DNA from: Nitrospira sp.
GTDB taxonomy: Bacteria > Nitrospirota > Nitrospiria > Nitrospirales > Nitrospiraceae
Reading direction: 5' to 3'
Length of the DNA stretch: 64,000 bases
Assembly: GCA_024998625.1 (NCBI GenBank)
Contig: JACOEL010000007.1
Location: forward strand, 1-64,000
Made by a program: the position numbers and the translations under genes. The notes under the pieces were generated by a model, which searched no databases, was not told the DNA's origin, and saw nothing but the letters and a program-made list of their open reading frames with translations. This document shows, in pieces, positions 18,018 to 26,147 of this stretch; the stretch's first letter is position 1, and each line of letters begins with the position of its first letter.

Positions 18018-19202
18018 TCACCGCTCCACGATGAGGGCGAGCGCTTCTCCGCCTCCGATGCAGAGGGCCGCCAGTCCGCGATGGGCGTCGCGCGCCTCCA
18101 TAGCATATAGCAAGGTCGTCAAGATCCTGGCTCCGGTGGCGCCGATGGGATGACCCAGGGCCACCGCGCCGCCGTTGACGTTGACCTTCTTGGGATCCAG
18201 AGCGAGCTCACGATTGATCGCCAGGGAGACGGCCGAAAACGCCTCGTTGATCTCGAACAGGTCGATGTCGTTGACCGACAGTCCTGTCTGTTTCAACAAC
18301 CGTCGGATGGCCTCGATCGGCGCAATCGTAAACCATTCCGGTGCCAGCGCCGCACCGTCATGACCTACGATACGAGCCATCGGCGCGAGGCCAAGCCTGG
18401 CGGCCTCCTCTTCAGCCATGATGACCAATGCTGCCGCTCCATCGTTGCAGGAGGGGGAGTTGCCCACGGTGAGGACTCCATCGTCCTGAAAGACCGGTTT
18501 GAGCTGGCGTAACTTGGTCAGATCCACCCGATTCGGTTCCTCGTCGTCCGAGACGAGGAGCGACGCTCCTTTTTTCTGCGGCACTTCGACCGGCACGATC
18601 TCTTTCTTGAAGGCACCGCGGGCGATCGCGTCACGGGCCCGGCTGTAACTTTCCAGGGCGAAGTCGTCGACCTCCTGTCTCGACAATCGATATTTGGCCG
18701 CGCACAACTCCCCCGCATTTCCCATGTGAAACTGGTTGTAGACATCCCAGAGCCCGTCCTTGATCAAACTGTCGGTCAGCTCGCCGTGCCCCAGTCGGTA
18801 GCCTTGTCTGGCCTTCTCCAACAGGAAGGGCGCCCGTGTCATGTTTTCCATTCCGCCCGCCACCATGATTTTCGCTTCTCCCAGGGCGATGGCCCTTGTC
18901 GCCATCATGACGGCCTGCAGGCTGGATCCGCAGACCTTATTGACCGTCACGGCGCCGACGGAATGGGGCAGTCCCGCGCCGATGGCCGCCTGTCTGGCCG
19001 GTGCCTGGCCCAATCCCGCGCTCAGCACGCAGCCCATCAGGACTTCGTCGATCCGATCACCCGGCAGTTGGATGCGTTTCACGGCTTCGGCGATGCTGCG
19101 GCTCCCGAGCTTGGTTGCCGGGATGGAGCTGTAGCTTCCGTTGAAGCTGCCCATCGGGGTTCGGGCTGCGCTCACGATGACGGCATGGTGTCTGGCATTC
19201 AC
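18018..19202 (-). CDS. Acetyl-CoA acetyltransferase (thiolase)
   Basis: A 394-residue thiolase that splits acetoacetyl-CoA or a longer 3-ketoacyl-CoA with CoA. The acyl-accepting Cys is Cys91 in NKVCGSS; His351 in ALGHPIGATGA and Cys381 in LCIGGG complete the triad. The segment that is normally SGINDGAA is here SPSCNDGAA, a small oddity. The length and the KVCGSS motif fit biosynthetic/acetoacetyl-CoA-type thiolases better than long-chain FadA. It overlaps the E2 gene upstream by 4 bases. A second thiolase is at 28668-29858 in the divergent unit. Confidence 0.92.
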   Translation of the reverse strand: MNARHHAVIVSAARTPMGSFNGSYSSIPATKLGSRSIAEAVKRIQLPGDRIDEVLMGCVLSAGLGQAPARQAAIGAGLPHSVGAVTVNKVCGSSLQAVMMATRAIALGEAKIMVAGGMENMTRAPFLLEKARQGYRLGHGELTDSLIKDGLWDVYNQFHMGNAGELCAAKYRLSRQEVDDFALESYSRARDAIARGAFKKEIVPVEVPQKKGASLLVSDDEEPNRVDLTKLRQLKPVFQDDGVLTVGNSPSCNDGAAALVIMAEEEAARLGLAPMARIVGHDGAALAPEWFTIAPIEAIRRLLKQTGLSVNDIDLFEINEAFSAVSLAINRELALDPKKVNVNGGAVALGHPIGATGARILTTLLYAMEARDAHRGLAALCIGGGEALALIVER

Positions 19203-20356
19203 AACAGTTTCTCCCAGTCGCTCTCCTCAAGATGTTGTTTCAGCCTGGCCATGAAGCGGTCGGCGGTCGCGCCATCGATCACCCGATGGTCGAACGAGAG
19301 GCTCAAGTAACACATGGGACGGATGGCGATGGCATCGTTGATAACCACGGCGCGTTTCTGCACCGATCCCACTCCGAGGATGGCGGTCTGCGGCTGATTG
19401 ATGATGGGAGTGCTGAAAAGACTGCCGAAGCCGCCGTGGTTAGTGATGGTGAAGGTGCCGTCCTGGACTTCGTCTGGCCTCAGCCGCTTGCTTCTGGCTC
19501 GTTCGGCAAGGTCTGTTATCTCCTGGGCAATCTGGTTCAGTCCTTTGCGATCGGCATACCGAATGACGGGAACCAGAAGGCCGTCGTCGAGGGCTACCGC
19601 GATGCCGATATGCATGCCGTGCTTGATCACGAGTCCCTGCTCCCGCCAGGAGGAATTCAGAAGCGGGTGCTCTTTGATGGCGCGCGTCACCGCGCTGATC
19701 ACGAACGGCAGATACGTGAGTACGCGGCCCTCCCGAAACCTGGTGATGCGGCTGAAGTCCGCTTCGAAAAAGGTCGCCACATGCGCCGCCGTGTGTCGGC
19801 TCTCGACCATGCGCTCGGCGATGGTCTTTCGCATCTGAGAGAGAGGCACGATCTTTTCTTGCGTGGAGGTGGGAGGCGGGGATGGCGTTGCGGCAAACGC
19901 GCCCTGCATGCTGCCGGTCGATTCACGTTTGCCGATCACCTCCAGAAGGTCATGCTTCGTGATTCTCCCGCTCTCGCCGGTTCCTGTGATCGCGGAGAGG
20001 TCCAGGCCATGTTCTTTCGCCAGTTGGCGAACGGCGGGGGAGTAGTGACGCTCGCCCTGCGCTGTCTCCATCGGCCGCACTGTCACGCCCTCGACACGGT
20101 TGACGACCCCGGATGCCGGCTGAGAATCGAGCCTGGCCAGCATCGTTCCCACCGGAACGGTGGTTCCTTCAGGCACGAGTATCTCGGTGAGGAACCCTGT
20201 CGCAGGAGAGGGAATGTCCAGGGCGACCTTTTCGGTTTCCACTTCCAGAAGCGGCTGATCCTTTTCGACGGCTTCGCCTTGAGGGATCAGCCATTTGACG
20301 ACGGTCCCTTCCGCGATGCTTTCACCGAGTTGGGGCATCACGATGTCGGTCGCCAC
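19199..20356 (-). CDS. 2-oxoacid dehydrogenase E2, dihydrolipoamide acyltransferase
   Basis: A 385-residue E2 core protein. One N-terminal lipoyl domain with the lipoylated Lys43 in ETEKVALDIPS, a peripheral-subunit-binding domain near residues 110-145 (SPAVRQLAKEHG...GRITKHDL), a Ser/Pro linker, and the catalytic acyltransferase domain ending with DHRVIDG, catalytic His357. It receives the acyl group from E1 and passes it to CoA. Located between E1 beta (37 bases upstream) and thiolase. With a Leu/Val catabolic context, branched-chain 2-oxoacids are the likely substrates, although a pyruvate- or acetoin-type complex cannot be excluded. No E3 gene is nearby. Confidence 0.92.
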   Translation of the reverse strand: MATDIVMPQLGESIAEGTVVKWLIPQGEAVEKDQPLLEVETEKVALDIPSPATGFLTEILVPEGTTVPVGTMLARLDSQPASGVVNRVEGVTVRPMETAQGERHYSPAVRQLAKEHGLDLSAITGTGESGRITKHDLLEVIGKRESTGSMQGAFAATPSPPPTSTQEKIVPLSQMRKTIAERMVESRHTAAHVATFFEADFSRITRFREGRVLTYLPFVISAVTRAIKEHPLLNSSWREQGLVIKHGMHIGIAVALDDGLLVPVIRYADRKGLNQIAQEITDLAERARSKRLRPDEVQDGTFTITNHGGFGSLFSTPIINQPQTAILGVGSVQKRAVVINDAIAIRPMCYLSLSFDHRVIDGATADRFMARLKQHLEESDWEKLL

Positions 20357-20393
20357 TTCGACCTCCAGAGCTGTTCGCTTCTTCGTTCTCAGT

Positions 20394-21386
20394 TCAATAG
20401 GCCGCCAACTTCTTCGCTCCCGCGACGATGTCGCTCACTTTGGGCAGAAAGAATTCTTCCAGCGGCGTACTGAACGGCACCGGTGTGTCCGGCGGGGCGA
20501 TGCGGAGAATCGGCCCATCCAGACAGTCGAAACAGTCCTCCGCCAGCAATGCGGAAATTTCTGCCCCGATTCCGCCGGTTTTGTTGTCCTCGTGCAGAAG
20601 GATGACCTTGCTGGTTTTGCGCACCGATGCATAAATCGTTTCCTTGTCGAGGGGGATCAAGGTGCGAAGGTCCACCACCTCAAGATCGATTCCTTCTTTG
20701 ACTAGCAGTTCGGCCGCTTCCAGGGCCAGATGGACCATGGCCCCATACGTGATGAGGGAGACGTCGCGGCCTGGTCGTTTCACCTCTGCCTTTCCGAGGG
20801 GAACGATGTAATCCTCCTGCGGCAAGGTTGCTTTGATCCGGCGGTACAGAAATTTGTGTTCAAAGTAGAGGACGGGATTTGGGTCGCGAATGGCCGCTTT
20901 CAACAGTCCTTTTGCATCATAGGGGGTGGAGGGCGCGACGATCTTCAGCCCGGGAGAATGGAAGAACCAGCCTTCGGGACATTCGGAGTGGAAGGGACCC
21001 CCGTGAACGCCGCCGCCGAACGGAGCCCGGATGACCAGGGGGACTGCCGCGCCCCAGCGATAATGGTTCTTGGCCGCTACTTCGGTGATCTGGTCGAACG
21101 CGCAGGAAATGAAGTCCGCAAACTGCATTTCCACTACGGGCCGCAATCCCATCATGGCCGCGCCGATGGCCGCGCCTACAAAGCCGGATTCGGAGAGCGG
21201 CGTATCCAGCACCCGCCATTCGCCATACTTCTTCAGGAACCCTTCCGTGACCTTGAATGCCCCGCCGTAGGCGCCGATGTCTTCGCCCATCAGAAAGACC
21301 CGCTCGTCCCGACTCATCTCTTCATCCAGGGCCTGCGAAATCGCATCTAGATAGGTAACCTCCTGAGTGAGCGTCGCGGTCGTCAT
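20394..21386 (-). CDS. 2-oxoacid dehydrogenase E1 component, beta subunit
   Basis: 330 residues, the standard length of the E1 beta chain, which forms the thiamine diphosphate site with E1 alpha. Signatures: FLMGEDIGAYGGAF near residue 31-44 with the Glu that activates thiamine, DTPLSESGFVGAAIGAA near 61, and QFADFISCAFDQI near 89. The C-terminal transketolase-like domain has ITYGAMVHLALEAAE and VVDLRTLIPLD. It overlaps the E1 alpha gene by 4 bases, and E2 follows. Context points to branched-chain 2-oxoacid decarboxylation to isovaleryl-, isobutyryl- and 2-methylbutyryl-CoA. Confidence 0.93.
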   Translation of the reverse strand: MTTATLTQEVTYLDAISQALDEEMSRDERVFLMGEDIGAYGGAFKVTEGFLKKYGEWRVLDTPLSESGFVGAAIGAAMMGLRPVVEMQFADFISCAFDQITEVAAKNHYRWGAAVPLVIRAPFGGGVHGGPFHSECPEGWFFHSPGLKIVAPSTPYDAKGLLKAAIRDPNPVLYFEHKFLYRRIKATLPQEDYIVPLGKAEVKRPGRDVSLITYGAMVHLALEAAELLVKEGIDLEVVDLRTLIPLDKETIYASVRKTSKVILLHEDNKTGGIGAEISALLAEDCFDCLDGPILRIAPPDTPVPFSTPLEEFFLPKVSDIVAGAKKLAAY

Positions 21387-22384
21387 GGATGCACCTCGTC
21401 TTCCGTGGCGAACACACCCACCAGCGTTTCCCGCCCTTCCGGCAGCGGGCTCTGTTCGGCGAACTCCGCCCCTGCGTCGACTTCTTTCTTGGCCCGTTCT
21501 CCCACCTCACGAAAATACGATGCATCGCCATACCCTAACTGCGTCACGAGGCGTTCGGCTCTCAAGATGGGGTCTTTGGTTTTCCATTCCTCCAGCAATT
21601 CGCGCGGGACGTACTTGGCCGCGTCATGTTCGGAATGGCCATGCATCCGCATGGTTTTACATTCGAGAAAGGTCGGGCCTTCGCCGGCCCGGGCCTTGGC
21701 GATGGCTCGTTTCGATGCGAGGTAGACGGCCGCCACATCATTGCCGTCCACAATCTCGCCCGGCATTCCGTAGGCTTTCGCCCGCTCCACCACATCGGTA
21801 ATCGCCATTTGGTACCGCACCGGCGTGGAATAGGCATATTGATTGTTCGTGCAGAAGAACACGACCGGCAGCCGCCGTACCGCCGCGAAGTTCATGGCTT
21901 CATGAAAGTCGCCTCGACTCGTTCCTCCGTCGCCGGTTCCGGCAAAGGCCACACGGGACTCTCCTCTGATCTTGAAGGCCAGCGCCGCGCCGGCGGCGAC
22001 CGGCATGTTGTCGGCCAGATGGCTGACGAATCCGATCATCCCGCGTTTCAAATCGCCCATATGTACATTGCCGTCTTTTCCTTTGGTCGGGCCACCTTGC
22101 TTGCCGAGGTACTGGGCGATGATTTCTCCGGGGGAAAAGCCGCGAATGAGAAACGCGCCCATATCGCGGTGAAACGGCGCAATGACGTCATCCGGCCTGA
22201 GCGCTGAGGCATAACCGACGGCGATTGCCTCCATCCCATGACTCGTATAGACGCCGCCGACGATGCGGCCCTGGCGGTAGAGGGCGCTGATCCGGTCTTC
22301 CAGGCTTCTTGTCAACCTGAGGTAGTAGTACATATCAAGGAGGTCGCCGCGTTTGATTTCATTGGCAATGACCGAAACGTCCAT
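21383..22384 (-). CDS. 2-oxoacid dehydrogenase E1 component, alpha subunit
   Basis: 333 residues. The thiamine diphosphate/Mg motif begins GDGGTSRGDFHEAMNFAA (near residue 168) and ends with CTNN about 25 residues later, as in all E1 alpha chains. YTSHGMEAIAVG near 47 and KGKDGNVHM near 102 are further family marks, and RMHGHSEHD near 258 is the phosphorylation-loop region equivalent. The ATG at 22384 follows GGAGG by five bases; the 35 codons upstream in frame are not conserved-looking. It overlaps E1 beta by 4 bases. In this gene order (E1a-E1b-E2) the complex is complete except for E3. Confidence 0.93.
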   Translation of the reverse strand: MDVSVIANEIKRGDLLDMYYYLRLTRSLEDRISALYRQGRIVGGVYTSHGMEAIAVGYASALRPDDVIAPFHRDMGAFLIRGFSPGEIIAQYLGKQGGPTKGKDGNVHMGDLKRGMIGFVSHLADNMPVAAGAALAFKIRGESRVAFAGTGDGGTSRGDFHEAMNFAAVRRLPVVFFCTNNQYAYSTPVRYQMAITDVVERAKAYGMPGEIVDGNDVAAVYLASKRAIAKARAGEGPTFLECKTMRMHGHSEHDAAKYVPRELLEEWKTKDPILRAERLVTQLGYGDASYFREVGERAKKEVDAGAEFAEQSPLPEGRETLVGVFATEDEVHP

Positions 22385-22413
22385 GATGACCTCCCGAGTG
22401 AGGCGCCAGGTGC

Positions 22414-23175
22414 TCAGAGTGCCGGAAGATCCCGCCACGACAACAAGGGTTTGTGCTCCTTGCACAAGTGACAATCGAACGCGTCCCACTGCGGCATGTC
22501 CAGGTCAACGCTGACGTAAAAGGGAAAGCGTGCCGTGAGTTCGTCCATCAAGGGGAACTGCCCGCTGTCCCGTCTGGCGAAGACCATCATGCCTGCAAGT
22601 TGTCCTCCGCGATCCGTCACGACCTTCCCCAATTTGCTGACGCACAGTCCGCGAGTGGTCACATCGTTCAAGCAGAGAAAGCGTTCTTCCGTTTCGACTG
22701 TGCCTTGGATGATGTCGGTGCCGATCTTGCCTGTCTCGTGATTGAACGGGGTCAGGACGACACGCAACGGCATCTGTGCGGCCAGGATGTCGCTGGTTCG
22801 CTCGGCGAGCATGCGCGCGTCCGAGGAGGTGGTGATAATTCCTGCCGGCGGATGATGTCGAAACGTCTGCAGAATCCACTCCGCCATGTTGGATGCAATG
22901 ATGGTCACGAGATCGGGGAATCGCGTGATGGATTCAAAACGCAGATAGACATCCGTATGGTGGCCTGAGACCACTTCCACATGACTATCGAAATACACCG
23001 CTCGCGAGTCGCGCAGCAGTCGCTGAATATCCCAGGACGACAGGGTGGGGTGCGGGGTGTCGCGAATCAGGTGTTCCAGCCTCACGTCGATCTCCGAACC
23101 CTCATAGAGCGTCTTCTGTCGCTCCACCAACTCCAGGGTGGCGGCCTCCGGGGATTTGTCGATTGATGGCATCAT
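22414..23175 (-). CDS. Phosphoribosyltransferase-fold protein of unknown substrate
   Basis: A 253-residue protein with the architecture of orotate phosphoribosyltransferase-like enzymes. The segment SGHHTDVYLRFESI near residue 70 resembles the orotate-site strand, and FLCLNDVTTRGLCVSKL near 167-183 resembles the PRPP loop (usual form DDVTTTG), with Asn in place of the first Asp and Arg in place of a Thr. The C-terminus has a CHLC pair that could hold a metal. Its start overlaps the stop of the FAH gene by 4 bases (ATGA), so it is part of the tyrosine/oxoacid unit, where no nucleotide chemistry is expected. It may be regulatory or moonlighting. The function is not recognised. Confidence 0.7.
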   Translation of the reverse strand: MMPSIDKSPEAATLELVERQKTLYEGSEIDVRLEHLIRDTPHPTLSSWDIQRLLRDSRAVYFDSHVEVVSGHHTDVYLRFESITRFPDLVTIIASNMAEWILQTFRHHPPAGIITTSSDARMLAERTSDILAAQMPLRVVLTPFNHETGKIGTDIIQGTVETEERFLCLNDVTTRGLCVSKLGKVVTDRGGQLAGMMVFARRDSGQFPLMDELTARFPFYVSVDLDMPQWDAFDCHLCKEHKPLLSWRDLPAL

Positions 23176-24176
23176 GACCGTCCCGTGCTCCTCTCGTCCT
23201 GTGCTCCAATGGTCGTTCTCAGAATGCCGATCGGCTGAATCTCCAGTTCGACGACATCGCCCGGTTTTAAATATCGATCAAGCTCCAGGCCGCATCCGCC
23301 ACCGACTGTTCCTGATCCGAACAGATCGCCGGGATACAGGAACTCATCTCGCGACACGTGTTCGATCATTTGCGAAAAAGACCAATGGATTGAACCGAAG
23401 CGCCCCTCGGACCAGACTTCGCTGTTGATCCGGGCGACCATCCGTATCGACGCGAGGTCCTGCATGTCATCGGGCGTGACGATGCAGGGGCCGATGGCGG
23501 TGGCGAAATCTTTTCCTTTTGCCGGGCCGAGCCGGCAGGCCATTTCCTGAAACTGAATGTCTCGCGCGCTGAAGTCATTCATGATCGTATAGCCGGCGAT
23601 GTAGTTCTCGGCATCCCGCTCGGCAATATCGATCCCCTTGCGTCCGATGACGCAGGCCAGCTCCAGTTCGTAATCCAGTTTCTGTGTGTTCAGCGGCCAC
23701 CGGAGCTCATGATCAGGCCCGATGATTGTCCGGTGGTTGCCTTTGTAGTACACCGGGGCCTTGTACCATTCGGGCGGGATCGGTTGTCCCCGTCGCTTGG
23801 AGGTCGCCGCAATGTGCTCTTCGAAGGCAATAAAATCCCGCAGCGACGAAGGATTGGGGAGGGGGGCCGTCAATCGGACGCTCGCCGGATCATAAAAGAT
23901 GGCCTCACCCGCCGGACCTGCCGCGCAGGGCCCGAGGTGCACCGCATAGTCGAACGCGGAACGCGCCGCGGCTGTCGCAGTGGGCCCGCCTTCCAAAAAC
24001 TCCAACATTGTGGCGGGAACCAGCGCGTCGGCCAGGCGGCGCGGTTGTGTTTCGCCCTGATCGGTGAGTCGTCGCGCCTGCGCCATGTTGAGGTCCACGA
24101 TCGAGGCACCGTGCAGCGCACCGATTCTGGTGAAGGTTCCGACGGGAGTGCGCACCTGGAAGCTGACGAGTTTCAT
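23172..24176 (-). CDS. Fumarylacetoacetate hydrolase family protein
   Basis: 334 residues with the FAH catalytic fold. Metal ligands are visible in YELELACVIGR (two Glu, near residue 170) and NDFSARDIQ (Asp, near 202); LRDFIAFEEHI near 113 and GSGTVGGGCG near 297 are typical of the family. Its place directly after homogentisate dioxygenase makes cleavage of (fumaryl- or maleyl-)acetoacetate to acetoacetate plus fumarate the likely job. No maleylacetoacetate isomerase gene is seen, so it may act on the maleyl isomer or the isomerase lies elsewhere. The ATG at 24176 overlaps the HGD stop by 4 bases. Confidence 0.88.
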   Translation of the reverse strand: MKLVSFQVRTPVGTFTRIGALHGASIVDLNMAQARRLTDQGETQPRRLADALVPATMLEFLEGGPTATAAARSAFDYAVHLGPCAAGPAGEAIFYDPASVRLTAPLPNPSSLRDFIAFEEHIAATSKRRGQPIPPEWYKAPVYYKGNHRTIIGPDHELRWPLNTQKLDYELELACVIGRKGIDIAERDAENYIAGYTIMNDFSARDIQFQEMACRLGPAKGKDFATAIGPCIVTPDDMQDLASIRMVARINSEVWSEGRFGSIHWSFSQMIEHVSRDEFLYPGDLFGSGTVGGGCGLELDRYLKPGDVVELEIQPIGILRTTIGAQDERSTGRS

Positions 24177-25288
24177 GGGCGGCTCCAACTCATCGCATAG
24201 TCCTTGAGTTCGACCGCGTCGCATTCTGGCATCACTGTAAAGGCCCCTCGCGATTCGATCATCACGGCGACTTCGTCCGTTTGCTCTTTTGTCTTGCTCG
24301 CGGCGATGGCCTGCGGGTGTGGGCCATGATGAATCCCTTGAGGATGCAGCGTGACCATGCCGGCGTGAATACCGGCGCGGCTGAAGAACGAGCCCTGATG
24401 ATAAAAGAGCACTTCGTCATAGTCCATGTTGCGATGATAGAACGGAACGCGAAGCGCGCTCGGGTCGCTTTCCAGCGGCCTCGGCGCGAAGGTCGAAACC
24501 AGCAGCCCGCCGGCTTGAAAGGTCATGTGCACGCTGGGCGGGAGGTGATAGCGCGGGCTGGTGACCGGACGAAAATCCCGCACATTCAACTTCGAGACCC
24601 AGAGGTCACCCTTCCAGGCTGCGACATCCATGGGGTAGAACGGGTAATACACACGGGTGTAGTCGCCGTTCCGCTTGATGCGCACTTCCCATTCCTGTCG
24701 ACTATGAGCGTCCTCCGGAGGCAGCGCCAGTTCCGGCGGGGTGAGGACTCCCGGATCAAATAACGCATGGCGGCCGAGCGGGCCTCGATCCGGCACTTCC
24801 ACCGGCGCAGTAGTCTCGACCATGAGAAACAGCACCGGTTCGCCCTTCGTATCGACATGGACCCGGTAGGTGGTGCCTTTCGGGATCACTAGATAGTCGC
24901 CCGGTTCATAACTCAAGAATCCGTAGTCCGTTTCCCACCGACCGCGTCCGCGATGCACGAAGACGATTTCGTCCCCGTCGGCATTGCGCACGAAGTGAGG
25001 CATCGTCTCCGCGCGTCTGGATAGGGAAACACGGGCATCCGGACTCTGCAAGACCACGGTTGGGCGTCCGTCGACGGAGTAGTAATCAGGAGTCGTCAAC
25101 TCGGTGCAACTAAAAGCCCGGGGGCGGAGCGGACCGTCGATCCTGCTCCACGCAGTCGGTGGATGGTGGTGGTAGAGGTGCGAGGAGGGACCGCTGAACC
25201 CCTGACGACCATGCTCTTCCTCATGGAGATCCTCGGGAACACCGACGTGTGCCTGCTTGGGAGGGGCGCCTCTTTTCACTAAGTACAT
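24173..25288 (-). CDS. hmgA: Homogentisate 1,2-dioxygenase
   Basis: A 371-residue cupin-type non-heme iron dioxygenase that opens the ring of homogentisate to maleylacetoacetate. Iron-ligand regions are FYHRNMDYDEVLFYHQG near residue 285 (His and Glu) and LHPQGIHHGPHP near 315 (His). The N-terminal domain has HFVRNADGDEIVFVHRG near 98. At 371 residues it is shorter than the ~430-residue proteobacterial and human enzymes and resembles the compact form. AGGAGG lies six bases before the ATG at 25288. It follows the HPPD-like gene by 37 bases and is followed with overlap by FAH, giving the consecutive steps of tyrosine degradation. Confidence 0.9.
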   Translation of the reverse strand: MYLVKRGAPPKQAHVGVPEDLHEEEHGRQGFSGPSSHLYHHHPPTAWSRIDGPLRPRAFSCTELTTPDYYSVDGRPTVVLQSPDARVSLSRRAETMPHFVRNADGDEIVFVHRGRGRWETDYGFLSYEPGDYLVIPKGTTYRVHVDTKGEPVLFLMVETTAPVEVPDRGPLGRHALFDPGVLTPPELALPPEDAHSRQEWEVRIKRNGDYTRVYYPFYPMDVAAWKGDLWVSKLNVRDFRPVTSPRYHLPPSVHMTFQAGGLLVSTFAPRPLESDPSALRVPFYHRNMDYDEVLFYHQGSFFSRAGIHAGMVTLHPQGIHHGPHPQAIAASKTKEQTDEVAVMIESRGAFTVMPECDAVELKDYAMSWSRP

Positions 25289-25325
25289 CACGAACCTCCT
25301 GATGTCTCAGGGACGGCTCGATGTT

Positions 25326-25922
25326 TTACGACGTCGACTGAAACGACTCGGATGGGGCGTCTTTAAAGGGAAGCGGAAGCGTTTCGTAGTCGATGATCGT
25401 GTTCTCGATTCCTCTGGTCTGATCTCGCTCAATATCTCGATAGAGCGCTTCGACAGTCGCGCGCACGAAGGTCTTGGATTCCTCCAGCCCGTGCTGCCGT
25501 TGGGTCAGTTCCAGAAACAGGCCGCACCCGGGGAAGAGCGGGTAGGTGAATCGCTGCTTGAGGGGCCCGAAGCCGTCGCGGCCATTCTTGGTTTCTCCGG
25601 AGAATCGGACCCCATGGGATTCCCATTCGCGACACACCGCTTCGATGTCATCGACCTCAATGGCGATGTGCTGAACCCCTTCGCCGTATTTGTCGATGAA
25701 GTCACAGATCTGGGATCGACGTGCCTTATTGCGGCCTTGCATGAGCGCGATCTTCGCATCGCCGCGTTGAACGACCACGGTGTCCATGCTTGACATGTCA
25801 CTGCCGACATCCTGAGCGGACCAGATTACGTGAAAGCCGAGTACTGTGGTGAAGAGGGATTCGGCGGCGGCGAGATTTTTCACGCAGAGCGTGATGTGAT
25901 CGATACCGATGGCTTCTTTCAT
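25326..25922 (-). CDS. Single-domain 4-hydroxyphenylpyruvate dioxygenase-like VOC protein
   Basis: A 198-residue vicinal-oxygen-chelate protein. The segments IDHITLCVKNL (His9), YGEGVQHIAIEVDDI (His85) and CGLFLELTQR (Glu138) match, in order, the three iron-ligand regions of the catalytic C-terminal half of HPPD. The N-terminal half of normal ~350-residue HPPD is missing, and the reading frame is intact with a clear start: AGGAGG seven bases before the ATG at 25922. It is the first gene of the minus-strand unit and is followed by homogentisate dioxygenase, so conversion of 4-hydroxyphenylpyruvate to homogentisate is the expected reaction. A different VOC dioxygenase or an isomerase is the alternative. 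Confidence 0.75.
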   Translation of the reverse strand: MKEAIGIDHITLCVKNLAAAESLFTTVLGFHVIWSAQDVGSDMSSMDTVVVQRGDAKIALMQGRNKARRSQICDFIDKYGEGVQHIAIEVDDIEAVCREWESHGVRFSGETKNGRDGFGPLKQRFTYPLFPGCGLFLELTQRQHGLEESKTFVRATVEALYRDIERDQTRGIENTIIDYETLPLPFKDAPSESFQSTS

Positions 25923-26010
25923 GATGGGTCCTCCTACGCGGCCTCGGAAAACGTGGAAGGGACTCATGCCATTGTCGCGATCGGGAAGAACAGGATTCAC
26001 CCACGCTCAC

Positions 26011-26057
26011 ACTATATAACATAAGAGTTGCATCATTCAATATAGATTTTGTATCAT
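26011..26057. promoter_or_regulatory. Divergent promoter region of the catabolic island with 21-bp-spaced direct repeats
   Basis: This AT-rich block separates the two transcription units. Minus strand: TTGAAT (26040-26035) with TATATA (26018-26013, 16-base spacer) or TATAGT (26016-26011, 18-base spacer). Plus strand: TTGCAT (26028-26033) with TATCAT (26052-26057, 18-base spacer). Within it TTGCATCAT (26028-26036) and TTGTATCAT (26049-26057) repeat with a 21-base offset, two helical turns, overlapping the promoter elements. That is the arrangement expected of an operator for a dimeric regulator. All of this is pattern reading, without experimental support. Confidence 0.55.
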
Positions 26058-26147
26058 CTGCCATGGCGACGAACATGAGAAATAAAATTCGTATGAAGTT
26101 CGGTTGGGACGAGAAGGAACAGCCCGGTATGACCGCGGAGGTGCACG

